Shown here: positions 31,651 to 44,173 of the stretch, piece after piece | How the letters are laid out: each line of letters starts with the position of its first letter | Numbering within the stretch: the stretch's first letter is position 1 | Assembly (NCBI GenBank): GCA_023548195.1 | Contig: JAJHZJ010000221.1 | Coordinates: forward strand, 1,054,001 to 1,118,000 | DNA from: Bettongia penicillata ogilbyi | Lineage: Eukaryota > Chordata > Mammalia > Diprotodontia > Potoroidae | DNA: 64,000 bases | Reading direction: 5' to 3' | The notes under the pieces: generated by a model | Told to the model about the DNA's origin: nothing | The model's input: the letters and a program-made list of their open reading frames with translations, nothing else | The model's database searches: none | Translations under genes and position numbers: made by a program

Positions 31651-32060
31651 CTTACAGAACAATAATACTCCATCACATCTACATAACACAATTTATTCAG
31701 CCGTTCCCCAAATGATGGGCATCTCCTTAGTTTCCAATTCTTTGTCAGAACAAAAAGAGCTGCTGCCAAAAGTGTTTTTGTACATAGTCTTTTCCTCTTT
31801 CTTTGGTCTCTTTTGCACATATACCTAGCAGTCAACCTGTATATCTGGGTCAAAGGGCACATACTATTTAGTAACTTTTTGTGTATAATTCCAAAATAAT
31901 TTTTAGACTGGTTGTACACATTATGAGGTCTACTAATAGTGCATCAATGTGCTTGTTTTTTCCACACCCCCACAAACACTTACTCTTCCAAATCACTAAC
32001 AATTAGAGAAATGCAGGTAGAACAATTTTGAATTTTTACCACACACCCATTTGAGTAGCA

Positions 32061-32300
32061 AAGATTTTGTATACACATGTATGTATGTATACACACACCT
32101 ATGTAAATATTTATATATATAAATAAATATATGCTCATCACATTTCACTTACTATATATCAATATATATAAAATATAATTATATATTAATTTATACAAAT
32201 TTATACTAATTTATGTATAAATATGATATATAAACATTGTTTTTAATTTACTATATATGTATATAAATATCTATGTTGATTTGGATATGGATATCAATAC
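32061..32300. repeat. AT-rich low-complexity sequence
   Basis: Mixed 'tgtatg' and 'tatatata' runs with many near-palindromic AT words. Confidence 0.8.
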
Positions 32301-32309
32301 ATAAAGTAC

Positions 32310-32530
32310 TATCAGTAGGGGAACAAGGTGGGGGAGTTTCCTGCAGAAGGTGAGATTTGAGTTGCTTCTGGAAAGAATCCAGGGAATCAAAGAGGTGGGG
32401 TGAGAAGGGAGAGTAGGGGCATGGGGCATTACATTCAAGAAATGCAAAAGGAGAATAAAGTGCAACAATACTAGTAAGGTAGGAAGGTACCAGGTTGTGA
32501 AAGATTTTAAAAACCAAATCGTTAACTGTT
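32310..32530 (+). repeat. Family A repeat, middle part
   Basis: 'ttcctgcagaaggtgagatttgagttgcttctgg', 'catggggcattacattcaag' and 'ggtaccaggttgtgaaagattttaaa' match the family A middle. Confidence 0.65.
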
Positions 32531-34000
32531 TGGTTGCCTCTCCTTAGTTCCAACTCTATGTATGGATTCCATGCCCAACTGATTCACTTGTTGTTCTTGT
32601 GTTCTTTAAAAAATAAATAAACGAGCAAACAAAAAAATTTCTTTGGTTAATAGTTCAGTCAAAAGTGATTATTTTTGTTCAATTCAATTTGGTGTTCATT
32701 AAATGAGTACAGTTCAATGCTATTGAAGGTTTGCCAGTTTAAGCCCCTACTGAAATCTTTCCACTTGGCAATTTAGAGGAAGGTTCTATAAAACCAAAGT
32801 CAATTATATTTTTACAGGAATCCTAATTAAGAGTTTGTGTGTATGTGTGAGTGTGCTTGTATGTGTTTAATTTTTGGAATGTCTGGGTGAACTTAATGTG
32901 AAAAAAAAAACCAAGGGCTTAGAAGTTTTAAAGAAAAAGAGAGAAAGCATTTGTATCCTCCATAATACAATCAAATTTAAATAGCCTTGGAATCTATAGT
33001 AGAGACAAAGTGAAACACCACCAGCAGGAAATGCATTATTCCAATGTCTTCAGGATGTGAGAGCAAGTGTTGAGGGAGTGATGGTATTTAAGATTTAGAG
33101 AGAAAACCTATTAATGTTCCTGAAAGTGCCTTTCATGTACTTCATCTTTCTAATTATTTTTGCCCACTTTCCTCTCTCCAAAACCATTTCTAGGAATTAA
33201 ATGATCTGGCCTGGGAGGAGTACATCAGAATCCTGGCTCATGACATTATCTTGCTCTCTCATTTGGACATCTTTCGTCTTGAATAATTCCATAAAGGAAG
33301 AAACAAAGCCAACGACCATGTTCCCTGGTTGATAAAGAATCATTTCAAGACCTGAGTCTAAAAGTCCATTTCAAGAAGACCTTAGGATAAGCTGGTCCAA
33401 ACAGTATTGCTTAGGAGTGGACAGTCCTGAAGTCCTGATGTGTGAATTGTTATAACCCTGGAGTGTATCCTTCTAATCTAAATTTGACAATTTCCCAAAC
33501 TTATATATGAGCTCTCAGTCCCATGGAGACTTGGAGACTAAGCTAGAAGCTCTTCATAGTTCATGGGTGCTGCTTCCTATGATCCTGTAACTCTTATGTT
33601 TTTCAGCAGCAAATATGTGATGCCTTTAGAATTCTCCTAGAGTCTTGGAGCAGTGATTCTTCTGAAGATACTGGGTTCCATCACCAGCTGGAGCAAGACT
33701 TCAGGAAACCTCTTCCCTTGTAATAAGGAGATTCTGGAAAGACAAAGGAGGCGATAAGGTCAAAAAAAGAAGTGAGCAAAGTTTTTACCCAATCTAGTAA
33801 ATACAATCAAGGAGTGTCAGTGAGCTGGGAGCTGTTAGTCAAACGCAGGCAGAAGAAACAACTGGCAGAAAAAGAAAGTAGCATGGGACAATCTAGAAAG
33901 CCTGCTAGTTTCAGAGGGCAAGAAAGGGTCTTTGAGGCTAGTGAAGAAAACAGGAGATGTATGAAAGGGTGAATAGGAGAAGGACAAAATGTTTAGAGCA
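32531..34000. other. Anonymous sequence
   Basis: No gene or confidently named repeat. A short (GT)-like patch lies near 32835-32865. Confidence 0.5.
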
Positions 34001-34034
34001 TGGAAGCTCATAGACTTAGAAATGGAGGAGACTT

Positions 34035-34240
34035 TAGAAATCATAAGCCCATAGACTAGGAGCTAGAAGGGACCTTAAAGGTCATCTGGTTCAACCTTTT
34101 CATTTTACAGGTGAAGAAACTGAGGCCTAGAAAGTGGAAGTGATTTAATCATGGTCATGTACTGAGATAGCAGTTCAAGGACTCAAACACAGGGTCTTCA
34201 ACCACCTAGTAAGTGTTATCTTTACCATCCTATGCTGCTT
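34035..34240 (-). repeat. MON1/MIR-type SINE
   Basis: 'ctaggagctagaagggaccttaaaggtcatctggttcaacc', 'gaagaaactgaggcctag' and 'caaggactcaaacacaggg'. A second partial tail copy precedes it at about 34008-34045. Confidence 0.8.
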
Positions 34241-34574
34241 TTCTCTCTACAGGGACTAAACTTAGATGCTTGCTTAGAAGAGCAATTTGCAGAATATAAG
34301 CAAATAATATGAGAATTCTGAGGGACTTGTCTTTATTTCTAAATGGCTTGGTTATTACCAGGAGAATGGGCTCCTCAGGACTGCTCAAGGGAAAGACCAA
34401 AAGTCTTTGAATGAGGCTTCCTTTTGGGCTTCCACCTATGAATGCTACTTTGATTCTGGAGAACTGAGGATAGAAGAGGGGAGATTTATATAAGATTGAA
34501 AAATGTCTAATGCAAAGAGGTCATAATGTTAGGAAGAGGGCAACTATCAGTATTGCTTTGAATAAGTGTGTATA

Positions 34575-34720
34575 AAATAGATTTATAGATTTGGAGCTAG
34601 AAAGGACCTTAGATGGTATCAAGTCCAATTCACTCATTTTTCAGATGAGAAAAACGAGGCACATGTATCACATGTCACATCCATGGTCACAAAGCTAATA
34701 AGTGTCAAAAATGGGATTTG
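34575..34720 (-). repeat. MON1/MIR-type SINE, truncated
   Basis: 'atagatttggagctagaaaggaccttagatggtatcaagtcc', 'tcagatgagaaaaacgaggc' and 'ggtcacaaagctaataagtgtc'. Confidence 0.75.
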
Positions 34721-34849
34721 ATATATGCATATATATTCATACAAATATATTCTCTAGCAAGTAACATCAATTTGTTTGTATTCGTAAATGGAAAATGGCA
34801 CTCACAGTAACAAAAACTTTTAATAACAATTATATTATTATGCACATTA

Positions 34850-36215
34850 TTAGAAGCAACAACATGTTATTTGTAGGAAACACTTAAAAATGAGAGATAC
34901 ATACAGAGTTAAAATGGAGGGTTGGAGTAGAATTTATTATGTTTCAGCTAAAGAAATAGAAGCAGGGGTAGCCATTATGATCTTAGAAAATGTAATGGCT
35001 GAATTAGATGTAAATAAAAGAGATAAACAGGGTAACTATATTTTGATAAAAGGTACCATAGACAATGGAGCAATATCAATACTGAACCTATATCAAATTA
35101 AAACATCTTTGTACAAATAAAATGATAAAAGCCAAGTTTTAGAAAGAATAAGAAAATTGGGGGAAAAGGTAGGTAGTTTATCAGATAAAGGTCTCATATC
35201 TAAAATACATAAAGAACTTTGTCAAATATATTAAGAATGTGAGTCATTCCTCAATTGATAAATGGTCAATGGATATGAACAGGCAGTTTTCCAATGAAGA
35301 AATCAAAATAATTTGCAGTCATATAAAAATGTTCTAAATCATTATTGATTAGAGAAATGCAGATTAAAACAACCTTGAGATATCATTTTACACCTACAAG
35401 ATCGGCTAAAATGATAGAAGGGAAAAGTGACAAATGTTGGCGAGGGTTTGGAAAAATTGGGACACATTCATTTTTGGTGGAATTGGTGGATTGGAAAGCA
35501 ATCTGGAATTATGCCCAAAGAGTTATTAAACTATCTATACCCTTTGACTGAGCAATACCTCTGCTAGATCTATTTCCAAAGGTGACTAGAGAAAGAGGAA
35601 AATAACCTTGATATTCTAGAATGTTTATAGCAGCTCTCTTTGTCAGTGTTAAAGAACTGGAAATTACAGGGACACCCATCAACTGGGGAATGTCAGAATA
35701 AGTTGTGGTATGGGATTGTGCTGGAGTACCATTGTGCAATGAGAAATGATGAGCTCAATGATTTTAGAAAAACATGGAAAGACTTGCCCAAAATAATGAA
35801 AAGCAAAATGAGAAGAACTAAGAGAACCTTGTATACAGTTGTAGTAATATTGTTTTAAGGATGACTGAGTGAATAGAAGACTTTGACTATTATAGCCAAA
35901 TTAACTAGAAAGGACATATGAAGAAAGATGCTGTCTGAATCTGGAGAAAGAACTGATAAATAGAAGTACATATGGAATAATTTTACACACACTCAAAAAC
36001 TCATGTGTGCCTATTTATGTCTAATGGTATTCATCAGGAGGGAAGAAAAGACATTTACATGATAATTTGTTGTGTATTTGAAAGGAACAGAGAGTTGTAC
36101 ATAGATTTGTAGTTTCATGTATACTTATTTTTTTACTGTACTATGTTATGGAAATGCTTGTTTTATTCTATAAATTGAAAAATAAAATAAAGGTTAAACT
36201 GTGCTAAAAAAAAGA
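34850..36215 (+). mobile_element. L1 copy 2 with internal ORF2 deletion
   Basis: Begins inside ORF2 with an endonuclease-domain frame (34890-35120: 'RVKMEGWSRIYYVSAKEIEAGVAI', 'LDVNKRDKQGNYILIKGTIDNGAISILNLYQ'). At about 35100 it jumps directly to C-terminal ORF2 DNA ('gtttatcagataaaggtctcat' at 35177), losing about 3 kb including the reverse transcriptase. Then come '[16 protein letters not shown]', 'VLKNWKLQGHPSTGE' and a 3'UTR ending in an A-rich tail near 36215. It is 5'-truncated and lacks ORF1. Confidence 0.8.
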
Positions 36216-36409
36216 AAAAGAAAACTCATAGCAGTATAAACCAGATATCATGAAATGGAATCCAAAAGTCAAAGCTTAGCTAGCTTTGCCATACTGTGTG
36301 TCTCTGGGTCAGGCATTTAACCTCTCAGTTCTCAGTGAAGGGAGTTTTCACACTGGAAGTTCTATCAAACCTTTGAAATGATAAGTTCAGACCACGAGCA
36401 GAGAAACAA

Positions 36410-36620
36410 GCGAGTATTTATACAGTGTTTTCATTTATATTTCTTATTTCTACAAAAAATTTACATGTAACATATCATTTGAGTCTTACAATGATCTTGG
36501 GAGGTAGGTACAAGTATTGATACTCACATTTTTACAAATGGTGAAACTGAGGCTCAGGGAGGCTAAGTGACTTGTTTAGGATCATGCAGTTAATAAATTG
36601 TCAGGGGTAGAATTTAATTG
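36410..36620 (-). repeat. MIR SINE
   Basis: 'tttacaaatggtgaaactgaggctcagggaggctaagtgacttg', preceded by 'catttgagtcttacaatgatcttgggagg'. Reverse MIR, degraded head. Confidence 0.8.
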
Positions 36621-37291
<671 letters not shown>

Positions 37292-37639
37292 ACTTATGAA
37301 ATCCTTAGTGCCAAACTCTCAGACTGAGTATGGAGTATGGAGTATGAAGTGACTCCCCCATTTCTTCTGGACCCCACTTTTGATTGTGTTGCAGATTTTC
37401 TGGATATCCACAGTCTCTTCACGGAACCTCCTTTGGCACCTGCGGCCTCCTCTCTCTGTAATATACAGCCTCATTGTCCAGTGATGAGTTTTGCCCAAGC
37501 ATCCGTTTTGGAGAGGAGCCCAGACTGGCCAGCATTCCTCACTCACCCACTCCTCTGGTTGTGCTTCTGATTTTCCAGAATACAGCCCCATGTCTCCACA
37601 GAGGCCCCTGCATCCTTCAAACACCTGCCCCCGCCCCAT

Positions 37640-37790
37640 TTCAGCTCCCATTTGTATGCTACTTTATTTCATTAGGATGTAAGCTCCTTCAGGGCAGGAA
37701 CTGCCTTTCTTTTTGCTTATGTCTGTGAACCCAACACTTAGTGCAGGGCTTGGCACATACTAACTGCTTAATAAATATGCTTCCTTACTT
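37640..37790 (+). repeat. L2 LINE 3' end
   Basis: 'attaggatgtaagctccttcagggcaggaactgcc', 'cagggcttggcacatactaactgcttaataaat'. Confidence 0.85.
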
Positions 37791-38089
37791 GTGTCCTCTT
37801 CTTCCTCTTCTTTGTCTCCCTCCTCCCCTTCCCTCACCCTCAAAGGATATGTTGCTGTTTCCTGAATTTCCATTTCTTAAGATTTTGCTTACCTTTATGT
37901 TCTTGTCTTTTCAATATAACATTTTAACCATTTAATTACTAGCCTCACTGCACAAATGCAAGAGAGGGAGGTAACATGAGCATTCATGGGAGGGGAGAGA
38001 AATTAATTTCTAAATTTCTGTATATTTTGCCATGTCTGAAAGCTCAGAGCTATGGAAAAAGGAATGGTTAATTTACCCCTTTCTAGATA

Positions 38090-38275
38090 ACCCTTCTAGT
38101 GTGTGTGCCATGGACCCTCTTGGCAGTGAAGCGGATGAACTCTTTCTCAAAATGTTTTTAAATTCACAAAATAATATATACAGGATCACAAAAGAAACTG
38201 ATTGTATTAAAATACAATTATCAAAATATATATTACAACAACAAAAAGTTCCTGGATCCCAGGTTAAGGTGATGA
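38090..38275 (+). mobile_element. hAT-type DNA element remnant
   Basis: 'tgccatggaccctcttggcagtg', 'atgtttttaaattcacaaaataatatatacaggatcacaaaagaaa', 'cctggatcccaggttaag'. This matches the body and 3' end of a common mammalian non-autonomous hAT repeat. The terminal inverted repeat is eroded. Confidence 0.6.
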
Positions 38276-38829
38276 ATGATCAAGTCAACAACTTGACTGG
38301 GGTGGGGAAGGGTGCTACTGTCTTCAGTATTTCCCACGGTTGAATCATTTCCTAGAAGGGAGGAATGATGGGAGTGGCTAAAGATAGTTATACCCAGGGG
38401 ATGGGGTTGAGATTGTGACTGAGAAGGAGTTGTCCCACCCATACAAGGTTAGAGGCCAGCAAAAGGGAATGATAAGCATTATTCATCAACTGAGCATAGC
38501 AACATATACTATCTTCTGGGTGTCTGAAATGGCAAGCCTCATTCCAGAATTCTGAATTGGCAAAACCAAGGCAACGCTATACGTACAAACCATCTTACCC
38601 AAAATAGGAAAAACCAGGAAAATAAGTTTCAATTGTATTTAAAAAATTGGGGTTAAAAATGAGGAAATAAATCAAAAGGTATTTTATTGTAGATATAGTA
38701 GATATCCACTCTCCAAGTTCACTTATGACTTTCCTTCTTCAATGATTTATAATAATAGGCTAGACATCCAAGAGAGATATCTAAGCACTCTCTCATTATG
38801 TCTTTCATAATTCTTTTTCTCCTACAAAT
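38276..38829. other. Anonymous sequence
   Basis: No gene or assigned repeat seen. Confidence 0.5.
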
Positions 38830-39100
38830 CTCAATTCAGGTGCTAGGCCTTTATTACTCCTCTATCTCTCTACCCTAGCCATTCCCCAATCCCTGGATTT
38901 TTTTCTCCTCAAAATTTCCTATAGAGATTTGTTTGGGTCCTCCTTTGCCACTGCCACACCTTTCCTTGTGTTCTACTTATTTGTACAGAAATAGAAGGTA
39001 AATTACTTGAGACTGAGGACTATATAGTTTTTGCCTTTGTATCCTCAAAACTTTGTGTGTAGTATGTACTTTATTAATGTTTGTTGGATTGGAGCTAACG
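38830..39100 (+). repeat. L2 LINE 3' end
   Basis: 'agaaggtaaattacttgagactgaggac', 'tttgcctttgtatcctcaaaac' and 'tttattaatgtttgttggattgg'. Confidence 0.75.
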
Positions 39101-39594
39101 GCTTAAGATTGTATGACTTGAAGACAGAGAAATAAAATCAAGTCACCTTGCAATATCTTTTCCAGATCTGATTTTTGATGAAAGGTGATATTGTCCTGGT
39201 GCTAACCCTCTGTACGTATTATGGGAAAGGACTTCTCTGTCAGATCCTGCCTGCTTGCCCTTGAGGAGAGCTGGAAGAAAACAGGCCACACACACAAACT
39301 CTCTCTCTCTCTCTCTTAAGGACTTTGCTGGATGATTCCTATCAAACTCCATTGGATTGCCTCATACTCAAAAGTACAACCTGCCCCATTAGAAATTCAT
39401 AATTCTAGGTTAGTTATTCCCCTCTCTACACGTTTTCTGATATCTTTTCTTCACTCTTTCACCCTGATTCCCGCCCCCCCCCAATTTGTTAGGAATGTGC
39501 AATGTGCATCATATAGGCTTCCTAATTTGGGGAGCCCAGTAGCCCTTAGAGAGAGAATATTGTCTTAGCAATAACCATCAATCAACAACCTTTT
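39101..39594. other. Anonymous sequence with a short (CT)n
   Basis: A (CT)8-like run at 39299-39316; otherwise nothing recognised. Confidence 0.5.
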
Positions 39595-39840
39595 TTCAAA
39601 ACTATACTTTTTTTCAGTTAACAAGTATTTTTTTCTCTTTCCTGTCTCCCTTTCCCCACTGAAAAAGAAAGAAAAACATGACCCTTAAAAAACATCATAA
39701 ATGTGCATAGTCAAGCAAAACAAATTCCCATAATGACCAGGTCAAAAAAATGTGTGTCTCAACTCTGCATATTTATTCTATTATCTCTCTTTTAGAGGAT
39801 GGGTGACATTCTTTATCACTGGTCTTCTGGAAACAAGGCC
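39595..39840 (-). mobile_element. L1-associated 3' fragment
   Basis: 'gcatagtcaagcaaaacaaattccc' followed by 'caaaaaaatgtgtgtctcaac' and 'gaggatgggtgacattctttatcac'. It shares its core with 27265-27340. The family assignment is from memory of marsupial L1 3' ends. Confidence 0.45.
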
Positions 39841-39990
39841 ACAACTATTCCTTAAGTATCTTCTAGGGATCAAGCACTGTACTAGCACTGTGATACAAAA
39901 ACAAAAAATGAAATAGTCCCACTCTCAAGGAGCTTATCTCTAAGTCGGGGAGATATCTCTAAGTTTAAAAACATGCAAAATAAATACAAG
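39841..39990 (+). repeat. Family A repeat, 5' part
   Basis: 'gggatcaagcactgtactagcactgtgatac' and 'ctctcaaggagcttatctctaag'. Confidence 0.7.
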
Positions 39991-40079
39991 ATAATTTATG
40001 ACAGGAATGCTCTAGCTGCTGGGTGGCTAAAGTTCTAGTATCGAACTATCGGCTGAATATTTTGCCTCAATTCATAGGT

Positions 40080-40150
40080 TTATAAGATCATGGCTCGATA
40101 GCCAGGAAGGACCCTAGAGATCATGGAGTCCAAGTCCTTCATTTTACTTT
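40080..40150 (-). repeat. MON1/MIR tail scrap
   Basis: 'aagatcatggctcgatagccaggaaggaccctagagatcatggagtcc'. Confidence 0.5.
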
Positions 40151-40444
40151 CCTGATATTTTAATCAGTATGTCTATCTATTTAGCATTTTGAAGGAAGAG
40201 GAGATAGGTGACATGAACTTTGCTCTGTATATCACAGTGAGGACACCATGGTCATTATAGACATACAGGGTGAGCAGAATGTGGTCTTAGAAGATGAAGA
40301 ATCTGAAACCCAGAGAGGATGACTGACCTCCATAAGTTTACACTAGTATAAGTGTCAGAGTTGAGACTGAGTCCTTCAGCTCAGATCATTTCATTTCATT
40401 TTAATTCAACTAAGCTCAACAAATAGTCACTAAGTACCTTACTA

Positions 40445-40767
40445 CAGTTATCCCTTCCATATTATGACTTTCCCCATCCAAGTTTCCACATATCACAGGT
40501 TGGCATAAGACATTAAATGGGAATTTTGAGTGGGGGGTGTTGTAGAAGCTACTGATAACACATGATGCAGAAAAACTTTAGAATCTCAGAAATGCATGAA
40601 ATATACATATAGTATTTATATAAACATATTTTATCTTTTAATACCGTAATAATTCAGACTTCTTCTCTAGTACAAAGGGAAGGCCAAAAATTTTTGTGAT
40701 GATTTTATAGATTTCAGGAGTTGGGGATGCCATGTTCCTGATCCTTGAGATGCAGAAGGGATAGCAG
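40445..40767. mobile_element. Tigger/mariner-like MITE with TA TSD
   Basis: The left end 'cagttatcccttccatat' and the right end 'gcagaagggatagcag' form imperfect terminal inverted repeats. A TA dinucleotide flanks each side (40443-40444 and 40768-40769). The length is 323 bp with no transposase. The TA duplication is the hallmark of the Tc1/mariner superfamily; Tigger identity is inferred. Confidence 0.7.
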
Positions 40768-40824
40768 TATATGCCTGGTACTGGAGCAATGAAGGTTATA
40801 AATGATGTTATCCCTGCCCTTCTG

Positions 40825-41045
40825 GGAATGGTAGCATGTTTGGAACTGGAGTCAGAGGTAACTGAATTTGATTCTCAATTCTAACACTCACTAGTTGAGT
40901 GACGTCAAATAAATCACCTAACCTCTCTGAACCTCTCCTTATCTGAATGGCTGGGACATAACAACACCTGTAGTCCTTCCTCAATGAGTTTTTGTGAGGA
41001 TCAAAGGAGATATTGTATATAAAAAGTTTTGCAAGCTTTAAAATC
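40825..41045 (+). repeat. MIR SINE
   Basis: 'gtttggaactggagtcagaggtaac', 'cacctaacctctctgaacctctccttatctg', 'gtttttgtgaggatcaaaggagatat'. Nearly complete. Confidence 0.85.
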
Positions 41046-41442
41046 TCTTTAGAAATGGCTTTGGATTGATTCTTTTGAGACCTTGATGTCTGATGTTTGC
41101 ATCAATATAATCATAATATTAACTGAAGTTACTCATGTTAACTAATCTCAAATCTGTGGTTTTATGACCTTGAATGTCTAAGTACATCTTTCTCCCTTCC
41201 CCACCCCCACTCTCCTTTTCAGTGAAAGCTTTGCCTCTTATTCATCTATATTAGCTTGCTGAGAAGCCACAGAGTCAGGAGAACTGAGGTTCCTGGTCTA
41301 TAACACATACTAGTTGTATATATGACCTGTGGGCATGCTACTTAGCCTTTCACTTCTCCAGTCTTTTATCCAAGGCTGTTAAAAAAAATGACTGATATAC
41401 TTCAGGAAAGAAAGCTTCCACACTGGGAATTACTTGTACAGA
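41046..41442. other. Anonymous sequence with a SINE head scrap
   Basis: 'gccacagagtcaggagaactgagg' at about 41265 resembles a SINE head. Nothing else seen. Confidence 0.45.
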
Positions 41443-41454
41443 AGAACTTCCTTT

Positions 41455-42129
41455 GATCCAGCAATACCACTTTTAGGGCTGTATTCCAAAGAGATCATAA
41501 AAATGGGAAAAGGACCCACATGTACAAAAGTATTTACAGTAGCTCTTTTTGTGGTGGCCAAGAACTGGAAATTGAGAGGATGCCCATTCATTGGGGAATG
41601 GCTGAACAAGTTGTGGTACTTGAATGTAACGGAATACTATTGTGCTATGAGAAATGATAAATGGCTGACTTCAGAAAAACCTGGAAAGACTTCTATGAAC
41701 TGATGCTAACTGAAGTGAGCAAAACCAGGAGAACACTGCACACAGTGCCAGCCACACTGTATGATGACTAACTTTGATAGACTTAGCTCTTCTCAGCAAA
41801 GCAATTCCAAAAGATTCATGATAGAAAATGCCATCCACATCCAGAGAAAGAACTATGGAGTCTGAATACAGATCGAAGCAGACTATTTTCTTTCCTTTGT
41901 TTTGTTTTTCTTTCTCATGATTTCTTCCATTCATTCTAATTCACTTATACATCATGACAAATGTGAAAATATGTTTAATAGAAATGGATATGTAGAGCCT
42001 ATATCAGATTGCATGCCATCTTGGGGAGGGGGAGATAATTTAAAACTTATGGAAGTGAATTCTGAAAGCTAAAAATGAACAAATTAATTTGTAAAAAAAA
42101 AAGTTTAAATTAAAAAAAATCGAAAAGAG
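41455..42129 (+). mobile_element. L1 copy 3, 5'-truncated
   Basis: Starts inside the ORF2 tail and runs through the 3'UTR to an A-rich end at about 42090-42129. A frame (41434-41703) reads 'FDPAIPLLGLYSKEIIKMGKGP', 'VALFVVAKNWKLRGCP' and 'EYYCAMRNDKW'. The flanks 'agaacttccttt' (41443-41454) and 'agaacttccctt' (42130-42141) form a 12-bp TSD with one mismatch. It is among the less diverged L1 tails here. Confidence 0.85.
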
Positions 42130-42171
42130 AGAACTTCCCTTCCCCTCATAGATCCAGAACCAAAGAAAAAG

Positions 42172-42390
42172 GATCATTATTGTTGCTGTTTAGTTGTACC
42201 TGACACTCTGTGACCCCATTTGCAGTTTTCTGAGCAAAGGTGCTGAAGTGGTTTGCCATTTCTTTCCCAGCTCATTTTACAGATGAAGAAACTGAGACTT
42301 GTCCAGGGTCTCAGGTCACATTTGAACTCAGGTCTTCCTGACTCCAGATTCTGCCTTCTGTCCACTACATCACCTAACTGCCCCATTATC
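42172..42390 (-). repeat. MAR1-like SINE
   Basis: 'ttgttgctgtttagttgtacctgacactctgtgaccccatttg' (tail), 'cattttacagatgaagaaactgag', 'catttgaactcaggtcttcctgactcc' and 'cactacatcacctaactgcccc'. Confidence 0.85.
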
Positions 42391-43789
42391 AATATTAAAG
42401 CTTATCTTTTCAGCTAAATTCTTGTTGGAAAATCTTACAGATTGAACACTTCTCTAACACCACAATGATGACCTCAGAACTTGAATTTAGAAAGCCTGAA
42501 ATATCTAGCACTCAGAGGGTGGAGTTGGGCCAGCAGTTAGAAGAGCAGTCCCTCATCCTACACTCACAGGAGTTTGGACCTTGCCACATGATGGGGATGT
42601 AATTTCTTCTAGATTATGTGGAATAGTCCTAACCCTGATAACTGCCTCTTTAAGAACAAAGCAGGAGCAGTTTCTTGAAAAACTGAGGCCATATGAGGCA
42701 CTTAAACCAGAATGCTGTGTAAAGGGCAGGGATGAAGACAGGACTGTAATTGTATAGAGTCTGGTGGAGGTGCATTTTCCTATTTTTAGGGTCAGTGAGG
42801 ACCCAACTGGAATATTCCTCCTCATAAAATTGCTTATAGTTTAACATGCCCCATAACCATAGCTGGGGTCCTATTATTACCAAATTCCTACATTTTTTCC
42901 CAATTGAAAACTCAGTAGCCATCTGTTTGGAGATATTATAAATTTTCCATCATCTGGGTTTTTTTCCATCCGAGGAGGAAACATACTTCACATAGATCAA
43001 AGTTTAGTTGTCTCACAGTCTAAGGAAATACTAGAAATTAAGTACTGTCCATAGTGTTCCTGACCTCAGTCTATAATTCTGTAAAGCCATTCCTAAGCAT
43101 ACTGGTAACTTTCCACTTTACCCCAGTCTGGAATTCTCCCTTCTTGGGCTGGCTATCCTTTCAGCACCAGTCAGAAAATGCAAAAATGATAGCAAAACCT
43201 AGCCAAAGAGATGTTTTATCATATTTAATATACTTCTTATACTTAAGCCCAATTTTCTCCAAAGTGATTAAATCCTATTCCCCTTAGATTGATCGATCAC
43301 CAAAGATATTTCATATGCACATATAATGCAGTCAGTACTAGTCAATTTCAGAGGCGCTGGTGGTGAAGTATCCCTCCCCCCTCCCAACAGAGAAGTGCAC
43401 AGGTTCTTCATAAGACATACCTGCTAATTTGTTTTGCTTAACCTTTGCTACCATGAGGGAGGAGGGTCATTGGAAAGTGACACAATTAGTGGAGCATGCA
43501 TTTTTAAAAAATTTGAACTATTTTGAAAGAAATCTAATTTGGTAAATATGTTTTCCAGGATCTATCCCTGAACCATTTCCTGAACTATCTACATTGTCTC
43601 AAGGGGAGGGAACCAAGACCAGGGTAAAAATATTAAATATTTTTCTTGTAACACACATCACACACCTTTAACCTGAAAGCTGTTGCTGGAATTGTTTCCC
43701 TCTATGTGACTATACTTTTTTAGTGCTTTACACAGTATAGTTGCTTTTCTTTTCTCTCCCTTTATCAGTAAGCTTATGATTTTCAGACT
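42391..43789. other. Anonymous sequence
   Basis: No convincing gene or repeat. Two overlapping 90-codon minus-strand frames near 42553-42922 have no recognisable domain. Confidence 0.45.
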
Positions 43790-43925
43790 CATTCATTCAC
43801 TCACTCAACCAATAAGTGCCCACTCTATTCCAGGAACTGTGCCAAGTGCTGGCATTAGAGAAAGAGTCATAGACAGTCCCCGCCCTCAAGGAGCTTGCAT
43901 TCTAATGACAAGAATGTAGGTCATG
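43790..43925 (+). repeat. Family A repeat, 5' part
   Basis: 'attccaggaactgtgccaagtgctggcattag' and 'cctcaaggagcttgcattctaatgac'. Confidence 0.75.
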
Positions 43926-44173
43926 TGCTAGAGAAGTCCTCTGTAGTAGAATCATAGGATGTTCAGAGGTTGAGAGAAATCCTAAGGACCATGTAGCATC
44001 CAACTCCCACAGGAAGGCTTATGGTGTGATGGGAGAAAGAAACTTGAAATCATAACAAGTGCTTTAGCTATGTGACATTGTATAAAGCTACTGAGCCCTC
44101 TGCTACTCTATTTCTCCGTCTATATGTAGCACATGCATTGGGGCTACCTCCTGACCCACACTCACACTGGCAG

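Larger units (their letters stand above)
28736..32060 (-). mobile_element. L1 3' fragment with 5' inversion, split by HAL1 copy c
   Basis: The minus-strand ORF2 tail/3'UTR runs 28736-28833 and resumes at 31651-31985; a frame at 31608-31919 reads 'LAAALFVLTKNWKLRRCPSFG'. At about 31985 the orientation flips: 31985-32050 is plus-strand ORF2 sequence ('aattagagaaatgcaggtag', compare 35350) that lies just upstream in an intact element. HAL1 copy c (28834-31636) was inserted later, with a 14-bp TSD. Confidence 0.75.
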
